Shown in pieces: positions 9,452-17,721 of a stretch of DNA of 64,000 bases; position 1 is the stretch's first letter; each line of letters opens with the position of its first letter. A program made the position numbers and the translations under genes. The notes under the pieces are model-generated. The model ran no database searches. It was not told the origin of the DNA and saw nothing but the letters and a program-made list of their open reading frames with translations. Origin of the DNA: Companilactobacillus halodurans. GTDB lineage: Bacteria; Bacillota; Bacilli; Lactobacillales; Lactobacillaceae. Where the stretch lies: positions 1-64,000 of the forward strand of contig NZ_VDFP01000001.1 in the NCBI RefSeq assembly GCF_009600985.1, given 5' to 3'.

Positions 9452-10303
9452 TTATTTATAAAGCCACTCCTTTGTCGTTGTACTTACTTTGGCAAAAATC
9501 TTATCAGTCATCATATCATAACCAGTTCCGTTGGGATGGAAATGATCTTTTTTGTAAAGATATGGGTTGACCCCGGTTTTCTTAACTTTTTTATCGACTT
9601 GTTTAGTCTGATAGAGGTTATTAATATCGACAAAGTAAGTTTTATTAAATGTAGCTGCTACTCTAGCAGAGCCACGATTCCAATTGATAAAAGCAGTTTT
9701 GGCGTTCTTGACGTTTGATAAATAGACGCTGAAGGGATTATAAATACCAATCAAATAGATGGGAGCAGTTTTGTTATAGCTTCTCACATCAGTCAATAAT
9801 TGCTTTAAACGCTTATCAAATTTGACTTGTTCATCAGCAATGTCGCCAGCTGTTAAATCCAAGCCCTTTTTTTGCAATAAATGCATGAAATCATTTCCAC
9901 CGACAGTAATTGTAATAATATCTGCCTTCGGTAAATCTTGGTGCATATTTTTATCATTTTTAATGCGCGTCATAATTTGCGTACTAGTATCGCCTGACAC
10001 GCCATAATTATGTGGCTGCGTAGGGATGTCATAATGATTTTGGACTTTGCTAGTCAATCTTGTGACATATCCGCCTCCAACTGATTTAGAATCGCCGACG
10101 CCTTGCGTTAATGAATCTCCAATCGCAACAAGACTGAGACTTTTCTTTTTAGGAACTGTTTTTTTCTTAGGTTTTTTGTTGGGAGCTTTCTTAGTGACAA
10201 CTTCTTGTTGCTGGTGATTACCTTGAACAAAATAATAAGTTCCACCACTCACTGCCACTAAAATTAAGATTACAACGATGATCCAAATACTTTTTTTCTT
10301 CAT
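9452..10303 (-). CDS. Secreted/membrane-anchored SGNH (GDSL) hydrolase, YpmR-like
   Basis: A 283-residue esterase/lipase-like protein with an N-terminal membrane helix (residues 5-26) and then a Lys-rich linker (KKAPNKKPKKKTVPKKK). The SGNH blocks are seen: GDSLTQG (block I, Ser), the Gly block near YGVSGDTS, GGNDF (block III, Asn) and DHFHPNGTGY with the Asp-His pair (block V). It probably acts on a cell-wall or lipid ester outside the membrane; substrate unknown. It lies between degV and ypmS on the same strand, separated from degV by a terminator. Confidence 0.88.
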   Translation of the reverse strand: MKKKSIWIIVVILILVAVSGGTYYFVQGNHQQQEVVTKKAPNKKPKKKTVPKKKSLSLVAIGDSLTQGVGDSKSVGGGYVTRLTSKVQNHYDIPTQPHNYGVSGDTSTQIMTRIKNDKNMHQDLPKADIITITVGGNDFMHLLQKKGLDLTAGDIADEQVKFDKRLKQLLTDVRSYNKTAPIYLIGIYNPFSVYLSNVKNAKTAFINWNRGSARVAATFNKTYFVDINNLYQTKQVDKKVKKTGVNPYLYKKDHFHPNGTGYDMMTDKIFAKVSTTTKEWLYK

Positions 10304-10322
10304 TAGCTAAAATCCATCTTTC

Positions 10323-10352
10323 AAAAAAAAGCTGATGTCAGCATCAGCTTTT
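10323..10352 (-). terminator. Rho-independent terminator after degV
   Basis: On the minus strand a stem GCTGATG/CATCAGC is followed by eight T. Its 5' side overlaps the degV stop codon. It should end degV transcription before the GDSL hydrolase gene. Confidence 0.9.
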
Positions 10353-11193
10353 ACTCGGTATAAAATTCAATTGCGAAGGCACCTGAACCAGCATGGGTAG
10401 CAATTACCGGACTGGTTACTCTAATAAGCAACGGTACGTCAGGAACGATTTGTGCCAACTTTTCCTTCAATTCATTTACATAGTCCATTTTGTCAACATA
10501 TGAAATACCAATCGACTTGATGTTCTTTAAGCCTTTGATTTCTTCCATAACATTGTCCATATATTTTTCGATCGTCTTGCGACCACGGCCACGCTTGGCA
10601 ATATCTAGACTATTATTTTTCAAAGTTAAAACTAAATTGATATTCAAAAGTGTTGATAGCGTTCCTGCAAAGCGACTCAAACGACCGCCACGAAGGATAT
10701 TTTCAATACTTGTGACACCCATGTATAGGTAAGTATGTTCGCGCAAGACTGAAATAGCTTGCTTAATTTCATCGATCGACTTGCCTTCTTGAGCCATCTT
10801 AGCTGCTTTGATAACTTGAAAGGCTTGAGCACGATCAGTAAATTCAGTATCAACGACTTCCATGTGACGTTCGCTCATTTGCGCTACTTGTCTTGCTGCA
10901 TTGATCGTTCCACTGATTGCTGGGGTCATGTTTAAGGATAAGATATCAGTATAGTCATCAGGAATTTTATCGATAACTTTCATGAAAGTACCGATTGATG
11001 GTTGCGATGTCTTAGGTAAATCTTTTGAGGCATCCATTTCCCGTACAAATTCTTCCCTTGTGATATCAACACCATCAGTGTATGTCTTATCATCGATACT
11101 AATGGTTAAAGGAACCATCCCAATATCGTATTTTTCTATTTCTTCTGGAGTTAACTGTACCGATGAATCGGTAAGGATTTTTACTTTAGTCAT
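10351..11193 (-). CDS. DegV family fatty acid-binding protein
   Basis: A 280-residue DegV/FakB family protein. Such proteins bind a fatty acid and, with the kinase FakA, deliver acyl phosphate for phospholipid synthesis. Seen: ILTDSSVQLTPEE at the N-terminus, TSQPSIGTF (the TSxPS motif), NAARQVAQM, RGGRLSRF, and VIATHAGSGAFAIEFY at the C-terminus. Start supported by AAAGAGGG upstream. It has its own terminator and a TATAAT -10 element upstream (plus-strand 11235-11240), so it is probably monocistronic. Confidence 0.93.
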   Translation of the reverse strand: MTKVKILTDSSVQLTPEEIEKYDIGMVPLTISIDDKTYTDGVDITREEFVREMDASKDLPKTSQPSIGTFMKVIDKIPDDYTDILSLNMTPAISGTINAARQVAQMSERHMEVVDTEFTDRAQAFQVIKAAKMAQEGKSIDEIKQAISVLREHTYLYMGVTSIENILRGGRLSRFAGTLSTLLNINLVLTLKNNSLDIAKRGRGRKTIEKYMDNVMEEIKGLKNIKSIGISYVDKMDYVNELKEKLAQIVPDVPLLIRVTSPVIATHAGSGAFAIEFYTE

Positions 11194-11356
11194 TTTATCC
11201 CTCTTTCATAGGGTCTTAGTTCTTAATTGTTTCAATTATAACAAAGTTTACCAAACTTATTGTTTCTAAATCACAAAAAAACTAACTATCTCAAGTATTT
11301 TTATTAAATATTATTTATAATAAAATAACTGTTATTTATTATACTAAAGATAGTTA

Positions 11357-11386
11357 TTGTCTGAAAAGCCCTTAAAAGCATATAAT
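11357..11386 (+). promoter_or_regulatory. Promoter of the hemolysin III gene
   Basis: TTGTCT (11357-11362) and TATAAT (11381-11386) are 18 bases apart, 36 bases before the start codon. TTGTCTG at the -35 is repeated inverted as CAGACAA just downstream of the -10, which could be an operator. Confidence 0.6.
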
Positions 11387-11422
11387 GTTCAATAACAGAC
11401 AAAAATAATTGAGGTTTTTAAA

Positions 11423-12073
11423 ATGTCAAAAAAACATAATTTTACACGAAGATATTTGATCACTGATCAAGTCTTCAGTGCGGTCACTCATGGTATCGGA
11501 ATTATTTTAGCCATTATCGGAGCTGTATTTTTACTGATCAAAGGCTTCCATCAGGGTAATCCTTTAAATATTACTGCTTATTTCATTTATGCTTTCACAT
11601 TATTCTTTTTATACTTGAGTTCCACGCTCTTTCACAGTCTTTATTTCACGAAAGCTAAGGGCGTTTTCCAAATATTCGATCACAGTTCTATTTTTTTGAT
11701 GATTGCTGGAACTTATACGCCATACTGCTTGATTTCGTTACATTCCACTTTTGGTTACACTATTCTCGCTTTTATCTGGATATTAGCAATCGGTGGAATT
11801 CTTTATAAGATTTTCAACGTTGGTCGTTTCAAGTATTTTGAAACCTTTCTCTATGTCCTAATGGGATGGGCTATTATTATCGCCATGAATCCGCTATATC
11901 ACTCAATTGGAACCGTCGGTATCTGGTTACTAGTTGCCGGAGGAATAGCTTTTACATTAGGAGCTTGCATTTATTTGCTGAAAGACTTGAAATACATCCA
12001 CGTCATCTGGCATATTTTTGTTATGATTGGAACTGCTTTGATGTATTTTTCAGTTTATTTCTATGTTGCTTAA
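11423..12073 (+). CDS. Hemolysin III family (PAQR-type) membrane protein
   Basis: A 216-residue integral membrane protein with seven predicted helices. VFSAVTHGIGIIL at the N-terminus, SSTLFHSLYF, FDHSSIFLMIAGTYTPYC and the final HVIWHIFVMIGTALMYFSVYF match the HlyIII/YqfA family, a branch of the PAQR superfamily whose His and Asp residues bind a metal. Function in bacteria is unsettled (membrane energetics or lipid hydrolysis), and the hemolysin name is historical. It stands alone on the plus strand, convergent with folA 18 bases away, with no visible terminator between them. GAGG lies upstream of the ATG. Confidence 0.9.
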   Translation: MSKKHNFTRRYLITDQVFSAVTHGIGIILAIIGAVFLLIKGFHQGNPLNITAYFIYAFTLFFLYLSSTLFHSLYFTKAKGVFQIFDHSSIFLMIAGTYTPYCLISLHSTFGYTILAFIWILAIGGILYKIFNVGRFKYFETFLYVLMGWAIIIAMNPLYHSIGTVGIWLLVAGGIAFTLGACIYLLKDLKYIHVIWHIFVMIGTALMYFSVYFYVA

Positions 12074-12091
12074 TTCATGTTAATAAAATAA

Positions 12092-12580
12092 TTAAATCTT
12101 TTGATAAGTTTCGAAGGTATATGGATAAATATTTTTTTCATCCATAATGCCTTCTTTTTTTTCGATTAAATCAAATTTGTCATAATCGATGGGAATCATT
12201 TTAGTGTCGCCTGTAAACGCATGCGAGATTTTCGTAAGATACAGTCGATCTACATCATCCTTAAATAACTCAAAGATTCCAGCTCCACCAATGACCATAA
12301 CCTCGTCATCAGGCTTCACATACTGTGACAATTTTCCTTTATCATTCAAAAGAACCACAGAATCAGGTACTTGATACTCTGGATTTCTTGAAATGACGAT
12401 ATTTAATCTTTTAGGTAAGGGACCATTTGGAAAACTTTCAAAAGTTTTGCGTCCCATGACAATGGGATGACCGGTTGTAACATCTTTAAAATGCTTCATA
12501 TCATTAGGCAAATTCCAAGGAATATGTCCATCTACGCCGATATTATGATTCTCATCTTCTGCCCAAACAAAACTAATCAT
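12092..12580 (-). CDS. folA: Dihydrofolate reductase
   Basis: Reduces dihydrofolate to tetrahydrofolate with NADPH, 162 residues. Seen: the N-terminal FVWAEDENHNIGVDGHIPWNLPNDM loop with Trp and the active-site Asp, then HPIVMGRKTFESFP and MVIGGAGIFELF for NADPH binding. It is 14 bases downstream of thyA and surely in the same operon, so that the dihydrofolate made by ThyA is recycled. Its stop lies close to the convergent hemolysin III gene. Confidence 0.97.
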   Translation of the reverse strand: MISFVWAEDENHNIGVDGHIPWNLPNDMKHFKDVTTGHPIVMGRKTFESFPNGPLPKRLNIVISRNPEYQVPDSVVLLNDKGKLSQYVKPDDEVMVIGGAGIFELFKDDVDRLYLTKISHAFTGDTKMIPIDYDKFDLIEKKEGIMDEKNIYPYTFETYQKI

Positions 12581-12594
12581 TGGCCATCTCTCCT

Positions 12595-13545
12595 TTAAAC
12601 AGCAACTGGAGCCTTGATAGCTGGTTGAGGATTGTAATTTTCAACTACAATATCGCCTGCATCGATATCAAAGATACTCTCATCGCTATTGATTTTTAAT
12701 TGTGGACCTGCAGTTGGCTTTCGACTTAATTGTTCTTTGACTTGTTTTAGATGATTGGAATAAATATGAGCATCCCCTAAGGTATGGATGAATTCACCGA
12801 CTTCTAATCCAGTTTCTCGAGCAATCAAATGCGTCAACAAAGCATAACTAGCAATATTAAAAGGTACTCCTAAGAACAGGTCGCCACTTCTTTGATACAA
12901 CTGACAAGATAATTTGCCATCATTAACATAAAATTGAAACAGCGTATGACAAGGAGGAAGCGCCATCGTTGGAACATCTTCTGGATTCCAGGCGCTAACG
13001 ATCAAACGCCGTGAATTAGGATTGTCCTTAATTTGTTCAATAACATTTTTTATCTGGTCGATAAAACCACCATCACGCTTTTGCCAATGACGCCATTGAG
13101 CACCATAAACATCTCCCAAGTTACCAAACTTTTGGGCAAATTCATCGTCCTCTAAAATAGCTTGATCAAATTTCTTCTTCTCAATTCGATAAGCTTTGGC
13201 AAATTCATCATCGACTAAGCTGCGGCGACCAAAATCAGTCATATCTGGTCCAGTGTAATCTGAGCTTTCAATGTAATTCTTAAAGGCCCATTCGTCCCAA
13301 ATATGATTCTTGTGTTCTAAAAGATACCTAATATTAGTATCTCCATGCAAGAACCACAACAATTCGCTCTTAATTAGACCAAAGGGAACTTTTTTAGTCG
13401 TCAAAAGTGGAAATGACTCCTGCAGATCAAAGCGCATCTGATATCCAAAAGTACTGATGGTACCAGTACCTGTCCGATCGCCTTTTTTATGTCCATTTTC
13501 CAAAACGTATTTTAAAAGATCTAAATATTGTTGCTCGTTATGCAT
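12595..13545 (-). CDS. thyA: Thymidylate synthase
   Basis: Makes dTMP from dUMP using methylene-tetrahydrofolate; 316 residues. The active-site Cys is in [13 protein letters not shown], with [21 protein letters not shown] and [14 protein letters not shown] as phosphate-binding segments. The protein is about 50 residues longer than the Escherichia coli enzyme because of an insert near residues 90-140 ([20 protein letters not shown] and following), the form known from Lactobacillus casei. It lies nine bases after the ABC-F gene and before folA. Confidence 0.98.
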   Translation of the reverse strand: MHNEQQYLDLLKYVLENGHKKGDRTGTGTISTFGYQMRFDLQESFPLLTTKKVPFGLIKSELLWFLHGDTNIRYLLEHKNHIWDEWAFKNYIESSDYTGPDMTDFGRRSLVDDEFAKAYRIEKKKFDQAILEDDEFAQKFGNLGDVYGAQWRHWQKRDGGFIDQIKNVIEQIKDNPNSRRLIVSAWNPEDVPTMALPPCHTLFQFYVNDGKLSCQLYQRSGDLFLGVPFNIASYALLTHLIARETGLEVGEFIHTLGDAHIYSNHLKQVKEQLSRKPTAGPQLKINSDESIFDIDAGDIVVENYNPQPAIKAPVAV

Positions 13546-13554
13546 GTTCTCCCC

Positions 13555-15456
13555 CTAAATGAATTGACCTAAATATTCCCAACGATCCATCAATTTATCT
13601 GATTCTTGATTCTTCTCGTCAAGTTGTCTTTGAAAGTCCATTAATTTTTCATAATCATTTGAAGCGTCATTCAATTCTTTTTTCAAACTGGCAATTTCAT
13701 CATCGAGTTTTTCAATCTTAGGTTCCAATTTGTCAAACTCGATTTGTTCAGCGTAAGTCAATTTCTTTTTAGTTTCAGTTTTCTTCTGTTCAGTCTTTTC
13801 TTTAACTTCTTCGTGCTTTTGAATCTTATCTTCATGGTGTTGAGCCTGTTTCTTTTCGGAAGCTTCTTTCAAATAGCCAGAATAAGAATCATAGCTTTCT
13901 TCGATTTCACCTTGACCATCAAAAATCAATAACTTATGAGCTACTTTATCTAAGAAATAGCGATCATGAGAGACAGCTAAAACTGTTCCTTTAAAATTAG
14001 TTAAATAATTTTCCAAAATTGTTAAAGTCTCGATATCCAAATTATTCGTTGGCTCATCCAAAAGTAAAACATTGGGTTGATTCATCAAAATTGCTAACAA
14101 GTACAAACGTCGTTTCTCCCCACCGGAGAGCTCTCTGATAAAGGAGCCTTGCATCTGATGGTCAAATTTGAAAGTATCAAGCATCTGTGAGGCTGACATT
14201 TGATTACCATCAGTATTTCTAGCACCTTGACCAATTGACTCCAAATATCTGATGACACGCTTATCTGGGTCCATATCTTCAGTGTGCTGCGTATAATAGC
14301 CTAATCTAACTGTTTGTCCAGTTTTGACCTCACCTGAATCTAATGGTAATTGATGAGCAATCGTATTGAGAAAAGTTGTTTTACCGGAACCATTAGCACC
14401 AGTTATCCCAATTCGATCGCCACGAGAAACTAAATAACTGAAGTCTTTTAAGATGATATGTTTCCCAAATTTTAAACTGGCATCTTTAATATCGAATACA
14501 TCGTTGCCCAATCGTTGTTGTGCAATATCAATCGACATTTCTTTTTGAGCTTCAGGCTTATTTTGTAAATCTTCTTTTAAATCGGTAAAGCGATCTTTTC
14601 TAGCTTGCTGCTTAGTTCCACGAGCTTTAACGCCAGCACGCATCCAATTTAATTCTTGCTTATAGAGTTGTGTCTTATGATGTTGTACGGAAGCGTAAAT
14701 CTCTTCATTAGCAGCTTTTTGTTGTAAATATTTCTCGTAATTTCCGTCATATTCAGTAACATTGCGATTCTCTAATTCAAAGATTCTGGTTGCGACTTCA
14801 TTCAAGAAATAACGGTCATGGGTCACGAAAAGAACTGAGCCTTTATATTTGCTTAAATAAGTCTGTAGCCAATCGATTGCTTCATAATCCAAATGGTTAG
14901 TTGGCTCATCTAAAATCAACAGATTGGCTTCTGAAATTAACGTCTGTGCTAAAGCAACACGTCTTTGTTGACCACCAGATAATTCACCGATTTTTTTATC
15001 AAGTTCAGTAATGCCCAATTTATTCAAAATCGACTTAACATCTGACTCCATTTGCCAAGCTTCAGCAGCATTCATTTTTTCTTGCAACTTAAAAAATTCA
15101 TTTTGAATCTTCTTATCAGTCGAATTGATGTTAAATTTAGCCAATGAGTTTTCATATTGACGAATCAATTGAAATTTTTCGCCGCTGCCATTAAAAACAG
15201 CATCAATAACAGAAGATTTTGCATCTAAATCAGGTTGCTGTTTTAAGTAAGATATTTTAAAGTCTTTAGGCTTATCGACCTCAATCGTATTGAGATTATT
15301 AGGATGAACGATTCCGTCTAAAAGAGTTGTTTTACCAGTTCCATTAAGACCTAAAAGACCAATTCTGTCGCCTTCGTTGATCGTAAACGTAACGTCTGTA
15401 AAAAGTGTCCGTTCACCAAAGGTTTTTGAAGCATTTGTTATGTTTAAGGTTTTCAA
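13555..15456 (-). CDS. ABC-F family ATPase, Uup-like
   Basis: A cytoplasmic protein of 633 residues with two ATP-binding domains and no membrane segment. Walker A sequences GLNGTGKTT and GANGSGKTT, signatures LSGGQQRR and LSGGEKRR, and Walker B LLILDEPTNHLD and LLLDEPTNNLD are all intact. A charged linker and a C-terminal coiled coil (about 540-630) resemble Uup/EttA-type translation factors that act on the ribosome. Start is a TTG at 15456 with GGTGA upstream. A terminator-like hairpin lies only 18 bases before the start, so expression may be attenuated. Housekeeping rather than a specific antibiotic-resistance protein is my preference, but sequence alone cannot decide. Confidence 0.9.
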   Translation of the reverse strand: MKTLNITNASKTFGERTLFTDVTFTINEGDRIGLLGLNGTGKTTLLDGIVHPNNLNTIEVDKPKDFKISYLKQQPDLDAKSSVIDAVFNGSGEKFQLIRQYENSLAKFNINSTDKKIQNEFFKLQEKMNAAEAWQMESDVKSILNKLGITELDKKIGELSGGQQRRVALAQTLISEANLLILDEPTNHLDYEAIDWLQTYLSKYKGSVLFVTHDRYFLNEVATRIFELENRNVTEYDGNYEKYLQQKAANEEIYASVQHHKTQLYKQELNWMRAGVKARGTKQQARKDRFTDLKEDLQNKPEAQKEMSIDIAQQRLGNDVFDIKDASLKFGKHIILKDFSYLVSRGDRIGITGANGSGKTTFLNTIAHQLPLDSGEVKTGQTVRLGYYTQHTEDMDPDKRVIRYLESIGQGARNTDGNQMSASQMLDTFKFDHQMQGSFIRELSGGEKRRLYLLAILMNQPNVLLLDEPTNNLDIETLTILENYLTNFKGTVLAVSHDRYFLDKVAHKLLIFDGQGEIEESYDSYSGYLKEASEKKQAQHHEDKIQKHEEVKEKTEQKKTETKKKLTYAEQIEFDKLEPKIEKLDDEIASLKKELNDASNDYEKLMDFQRQLDEKNQESDKLMDRWEYLGQFI

Positions 15457-15473
15457 TTATTTCACCACTATAA

Positions 15474-15505
15474 ATAAAAAATTCCCCTACCAATCTCGAT
15501 AGAGG
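15474..15505 (-). terminator. Intrinsic terminator in the ABC-F leader
   Basis: Minus-strand stem CCTCTA/TAGGGG (with one G-U pair) is followed by AATTTTTT. It is 67 bases after the stop of the 61-residue gene and 18 bases before the ABC-F start codon. A TGATAAAAT extended -10 (plus 15526-15531) lies just upstream of it. Confidence 0.65.
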
Positions 15506-15525
15506 TATATGTTTTGTTCTGCTTT

Positions 15526-15531
15526 ATTTTA
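15526..15531 (-). promoter_or_regulatory. Probable -10 element for the ABC-F gene
   Basis: TAAAAT preceded by TG (extended -10), with only a weak -35 upstream. Transcription would begin near 15519, so the hairpin at 15474-15505 would be in the leader of the ABC-F messenger. Confidence 0.45.
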
Positions 15532-15572
15532 TCACATCAGAAGTGCTTAATGTATCGTCTCACCAAATGGAC

Positions 15573-15758
15573 TCAATTATCAGCAACTTGATTAATTTTT
15601 AATTGACTCAAATTATAATACATCTGTTGTTGCCCGCCGAATCGAACTAAAATTTTCTCATGTTCTTGATCAAAATAAACGACAGCCCCAATTTGATTCT
15701 TCATAGCATCTTTTTGGTCATCGATTTTGACCATCGTGCCAATTTTTAAATTTCCCAT
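15573..15758 (-). CDS. Small conserved-type hypothetical protein, SH3-like
   Basis: A 61-residue protein I cannot name. GTMVKIDDQ, then GAVVYFDQEHEKILVRFGG and YYNLSQLKI look like alternating strands of a small SH3/KOW-like barrel, the kind that binds RNA or protein. It is acidic to neutral with no signal peptide. The start has AGAGGGG upstream and the codon use is like its neighbours, so I take it as real. It lies between the ABC-F gene and an unknown 154-residue gene. Confidence 0.65.
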   Translation of the reverse strand: MGNLKIGTMVKIDDQKDAMKNQIGAVVYFDQEHEKILVRFGGQQQMYYNLSQLKINQVADN

Positions 15759-15780
15759 GATTTACCCCTCTACTCAAGAA

Positions 15781-15820
15781 AATACGGGACTTAGCTAACA
15801 ACTAACTAATGTCCCGTATT
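15781..15820. terminator. Strong hairpin terminator, bidirectional
   Basis: Ten-base perfect arms AATACGGGAC/GTCCCGTATT around a loop that itself contains TTAG/CTAA. T-rich sequence follows on both strands. It ends the 15832-16296 gene and separates it from the small gene at 15573. Confidence 0.85.
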
Positions 15821-15831
15821 TTATATTTTCA

Positions 15832-16296
15832 TTAAAGATCTTCTTTGTAGATATCATAAACTGTATTTTCTGGATCAATCGAAATGTACAGATTGCCAGT
15901 CTTACTTGAAATAGCTGAAGATTGATAAGCATTATCAAGTCCTTCAACATCCTTTTGCTTGAATGGGAAGTAAATCTGCATTGGTTCCTTGCCTTGATCG
16001 TCTTCAAAAACGATATCGCATTTTTCAATATCTTGGTATTTAATAATCCGGTTGAACATGCCATCAGCCATTGCTGCTGTAGAAACATCTGTATCCTTGA
16101 TATAGTCAGCATCTGGTAAAATTTCAATTCTAAAACGTTTGCATGGATGGATTTCTTGCATACGTCCACCTTGAATACGTCCATAACTAGTCGTTACACG
16201 TGCAATCCAAACGTCACTCATCTCACTGTGGCTAACTGTCCAAGTATCATCATTTCTAAAGTAAAACTTGAGTTCTTTAAAAACATGTTTAGTCAT
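15832..16296 (-). CDS. Hypothetical protein, 154 residues
   Basis: A soluble protein I do not recognise. The N-terminal half reads FYFRNDDTWTVSHSEMSDVWIARVTTSYGR and then HPCKRFRIEIL; the C-terminal half has MQIYFPFKQKDVEG and a stretch of short strands (GNLYISIDPENTVYDIY). No signal peptide or membrane helix is seen, and it may be a small beta-rich domain. It has a ribosome site (AAGGGTGAT), is monocistronic with a strong terminator, and follows cca after about 50 bases. No function is proposed. Confidence 0.7.
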   Translation of the reverse strand: MTKHVFKELKFYFRNDDTWTVSHSEMSDVWIARVTTSYGRIQGGRMQEIHPCKRFRIEILPDADYIKDTDVSTAAMADGMFNRIIKYQDIEKCDIVFEDDQGKEPMQIYFPFKQKDVEGLDNAYQSSAISSKTGNLYISIDPENTVYDIYKEDL

Positions 16297-16348
16297 ATTA
16301 TCACCCTTTCAATTTAAAAACACTTACTAAATTAATGATAACACAGCG

Positions 16349-17551
16349 TTATTGATTACTTAATAGATAATGCCTTAATTCATCGAAATTATTGGAAACG
16401 TTTCCTTCCACGACAGCACGCTCAATTTGGGACATCGACTTGCCAATGATAGGACCTGGTTTGACACCTAAAATATCGCAAATATCCTTACCAGAAAGTT
16501 TCAAGTCATGACTATTTTTTATAGAAATTTGATCTACCTTTTGATTTAATCCTTGATAATCGAACTCAATCCCAAACATTTTGCATAATTCAATCACACG
16601 ACCAAAATTCTTAGTTCCCAACTTGTAAATATTCCACAAATCGAAATCTTGACTCTCAAACAAGTGCAAAAGCTTTAAAGTATCGACACTAGTCTCTCTG
16701 GTCTTATTGGAAACTTTCCAATCTCTTAAAAAGCGATTGAATTCATCATGATTCAAGCTCAAAACATAGCCGATAGCTACCCAGGCCTCATCTTCATCAA
16801 TAAAATACTTGTCTTTTGGTTCCAACAATTCTTCTAATTCTAATTTTTGATCTTTGAATCCAGGACAATATTCGCTCAAACCTAGTTTTAAGAAATCGCC
16901 CAATCCAGTTTGCCAAGATTTACTTAACAACAATTTGACGAATTCCTCTCTAATCCGTTCAATTGCAATTTTTTCAAGCAAAGGTGCATTGTCAGCAATT
17001 GCCTGTGAAGTCTGTTCTTCTATTTTAAAATTCAATTGAGCTTGAAATCTGACTGCCCGCATCATTCGTAAAGCATCTTCATGGAAGCGTTCTTCTGCTT
17101 TGCCAACCGCGCGAATGACTTTTTTATCTAAATCTTTTAAACCATCGAATTTATCAATTACATTTCCATTGAGGTCAACTGCTAAAGCATTGATCGTAAA
17201 ATCGCGACGTTTAAGATCATCTTCAAGAGACCGAACAAAAGTTACTTTATCAGGTCGACGAAAGTCTTGATAACCTGACTCCGTCCGAAAAGTCGTGACC
17301 TCATAAGCATCATCCCCCATTAAGACCGTGACAGTCCCATGTTGAATACCTGTATCGACCGTTCGTTTAAAAATCTTTTTAATTTCTTCAGGGTATGCAC
17401 TAGTCGCAATATCAACATCATGAATTGGCAGGCCCAAGATATGATCTCGAACACTTCCACCGACAAAATAAGCTTGAAAGCCCGCTTGTTCAATCTGTTC
17501 TAATACTGGTAGTGCCTCTTGAAAATCCTTAGGAAGTTGTTTGATCTGCAT
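16349..17551 (-). CDS. cca: CCA tRNA nucleotidyltransferase
   Basis: Adds or repairs the 3' CCA of tRNAs, 400 residues. Class II motifs are clear: YFVGGSVRDHILGLPIHDVDIATSA with the GG/VRD and DxD carboxylates, RRDFTINALAVD for the second strand, and EDALRMMRAVRFQAQL for template-free CTP/ATP choice. The C-terminal helical body and tail have the length usual in Bacilli. It is the first gene of its transcript, with no gene for 170 bases upstream. Confidence 0.96.
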   Translation of the reverse strand: MQIKQLPKDFQEALPVLEQIEQAGFQAYFVGGSVRDHILGLPIHDVDIATSAYPEEIKKIFKRTVDTGIQHGTVTVLMGDDAYEVTTFRTESGYQDFRRPDKVTFVRSLEDDLKRRDFTINALAVDLNGNVIDKFDGLKDLDKKVIRAVGKAEERFHEDALRMMRAVRFQAQLNFKIEEQTSQAIADNAPLLEKIAIERIREEFVKLLLSKSWQTGLGDFLKLGLSEYCPGFKDQKLELEELLEPKDKYFIDEDEAWVAIGYVLSLNHDEFNRFLRDWKVSNKTRETSVDTLKLLHLFESQDFDLWNIYKLGTKNFGRVIELCKMFGIEFDYQGLNQKVDQISIKNSHDLKLSGKDICDILGVKPGPIIGKSMSQIERAVVEGNVSNNFDELRHYLLSNQ

Positions 17552-17665
17552 ACATTTACCTCAATTTCTAAACTAAATAATAAAAATCTTTACATAACAA
17601 CTATACACGATATGTCAAAAATATCGCCAAAAATAAACAAAAGCAACTTGATTCCTAAAATACAA

Positions 17666-17706
17666 CAAAAAATAGCCTTTATTTAAAATTTCTAAATAGA
17701 GACTAT
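17666..17706 (-). terminator. Terminator after the NhaC-family gene
   Basis: A long imperfect stem (ATAGTCTCTATTTA with TAAATAAAGGCTAT) followed by six T on the minus strand, 15 bases after the stop codon. Confidence 0.8.
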
Positions 17707-17721
17707 CTTCTTTGTTAGGAC

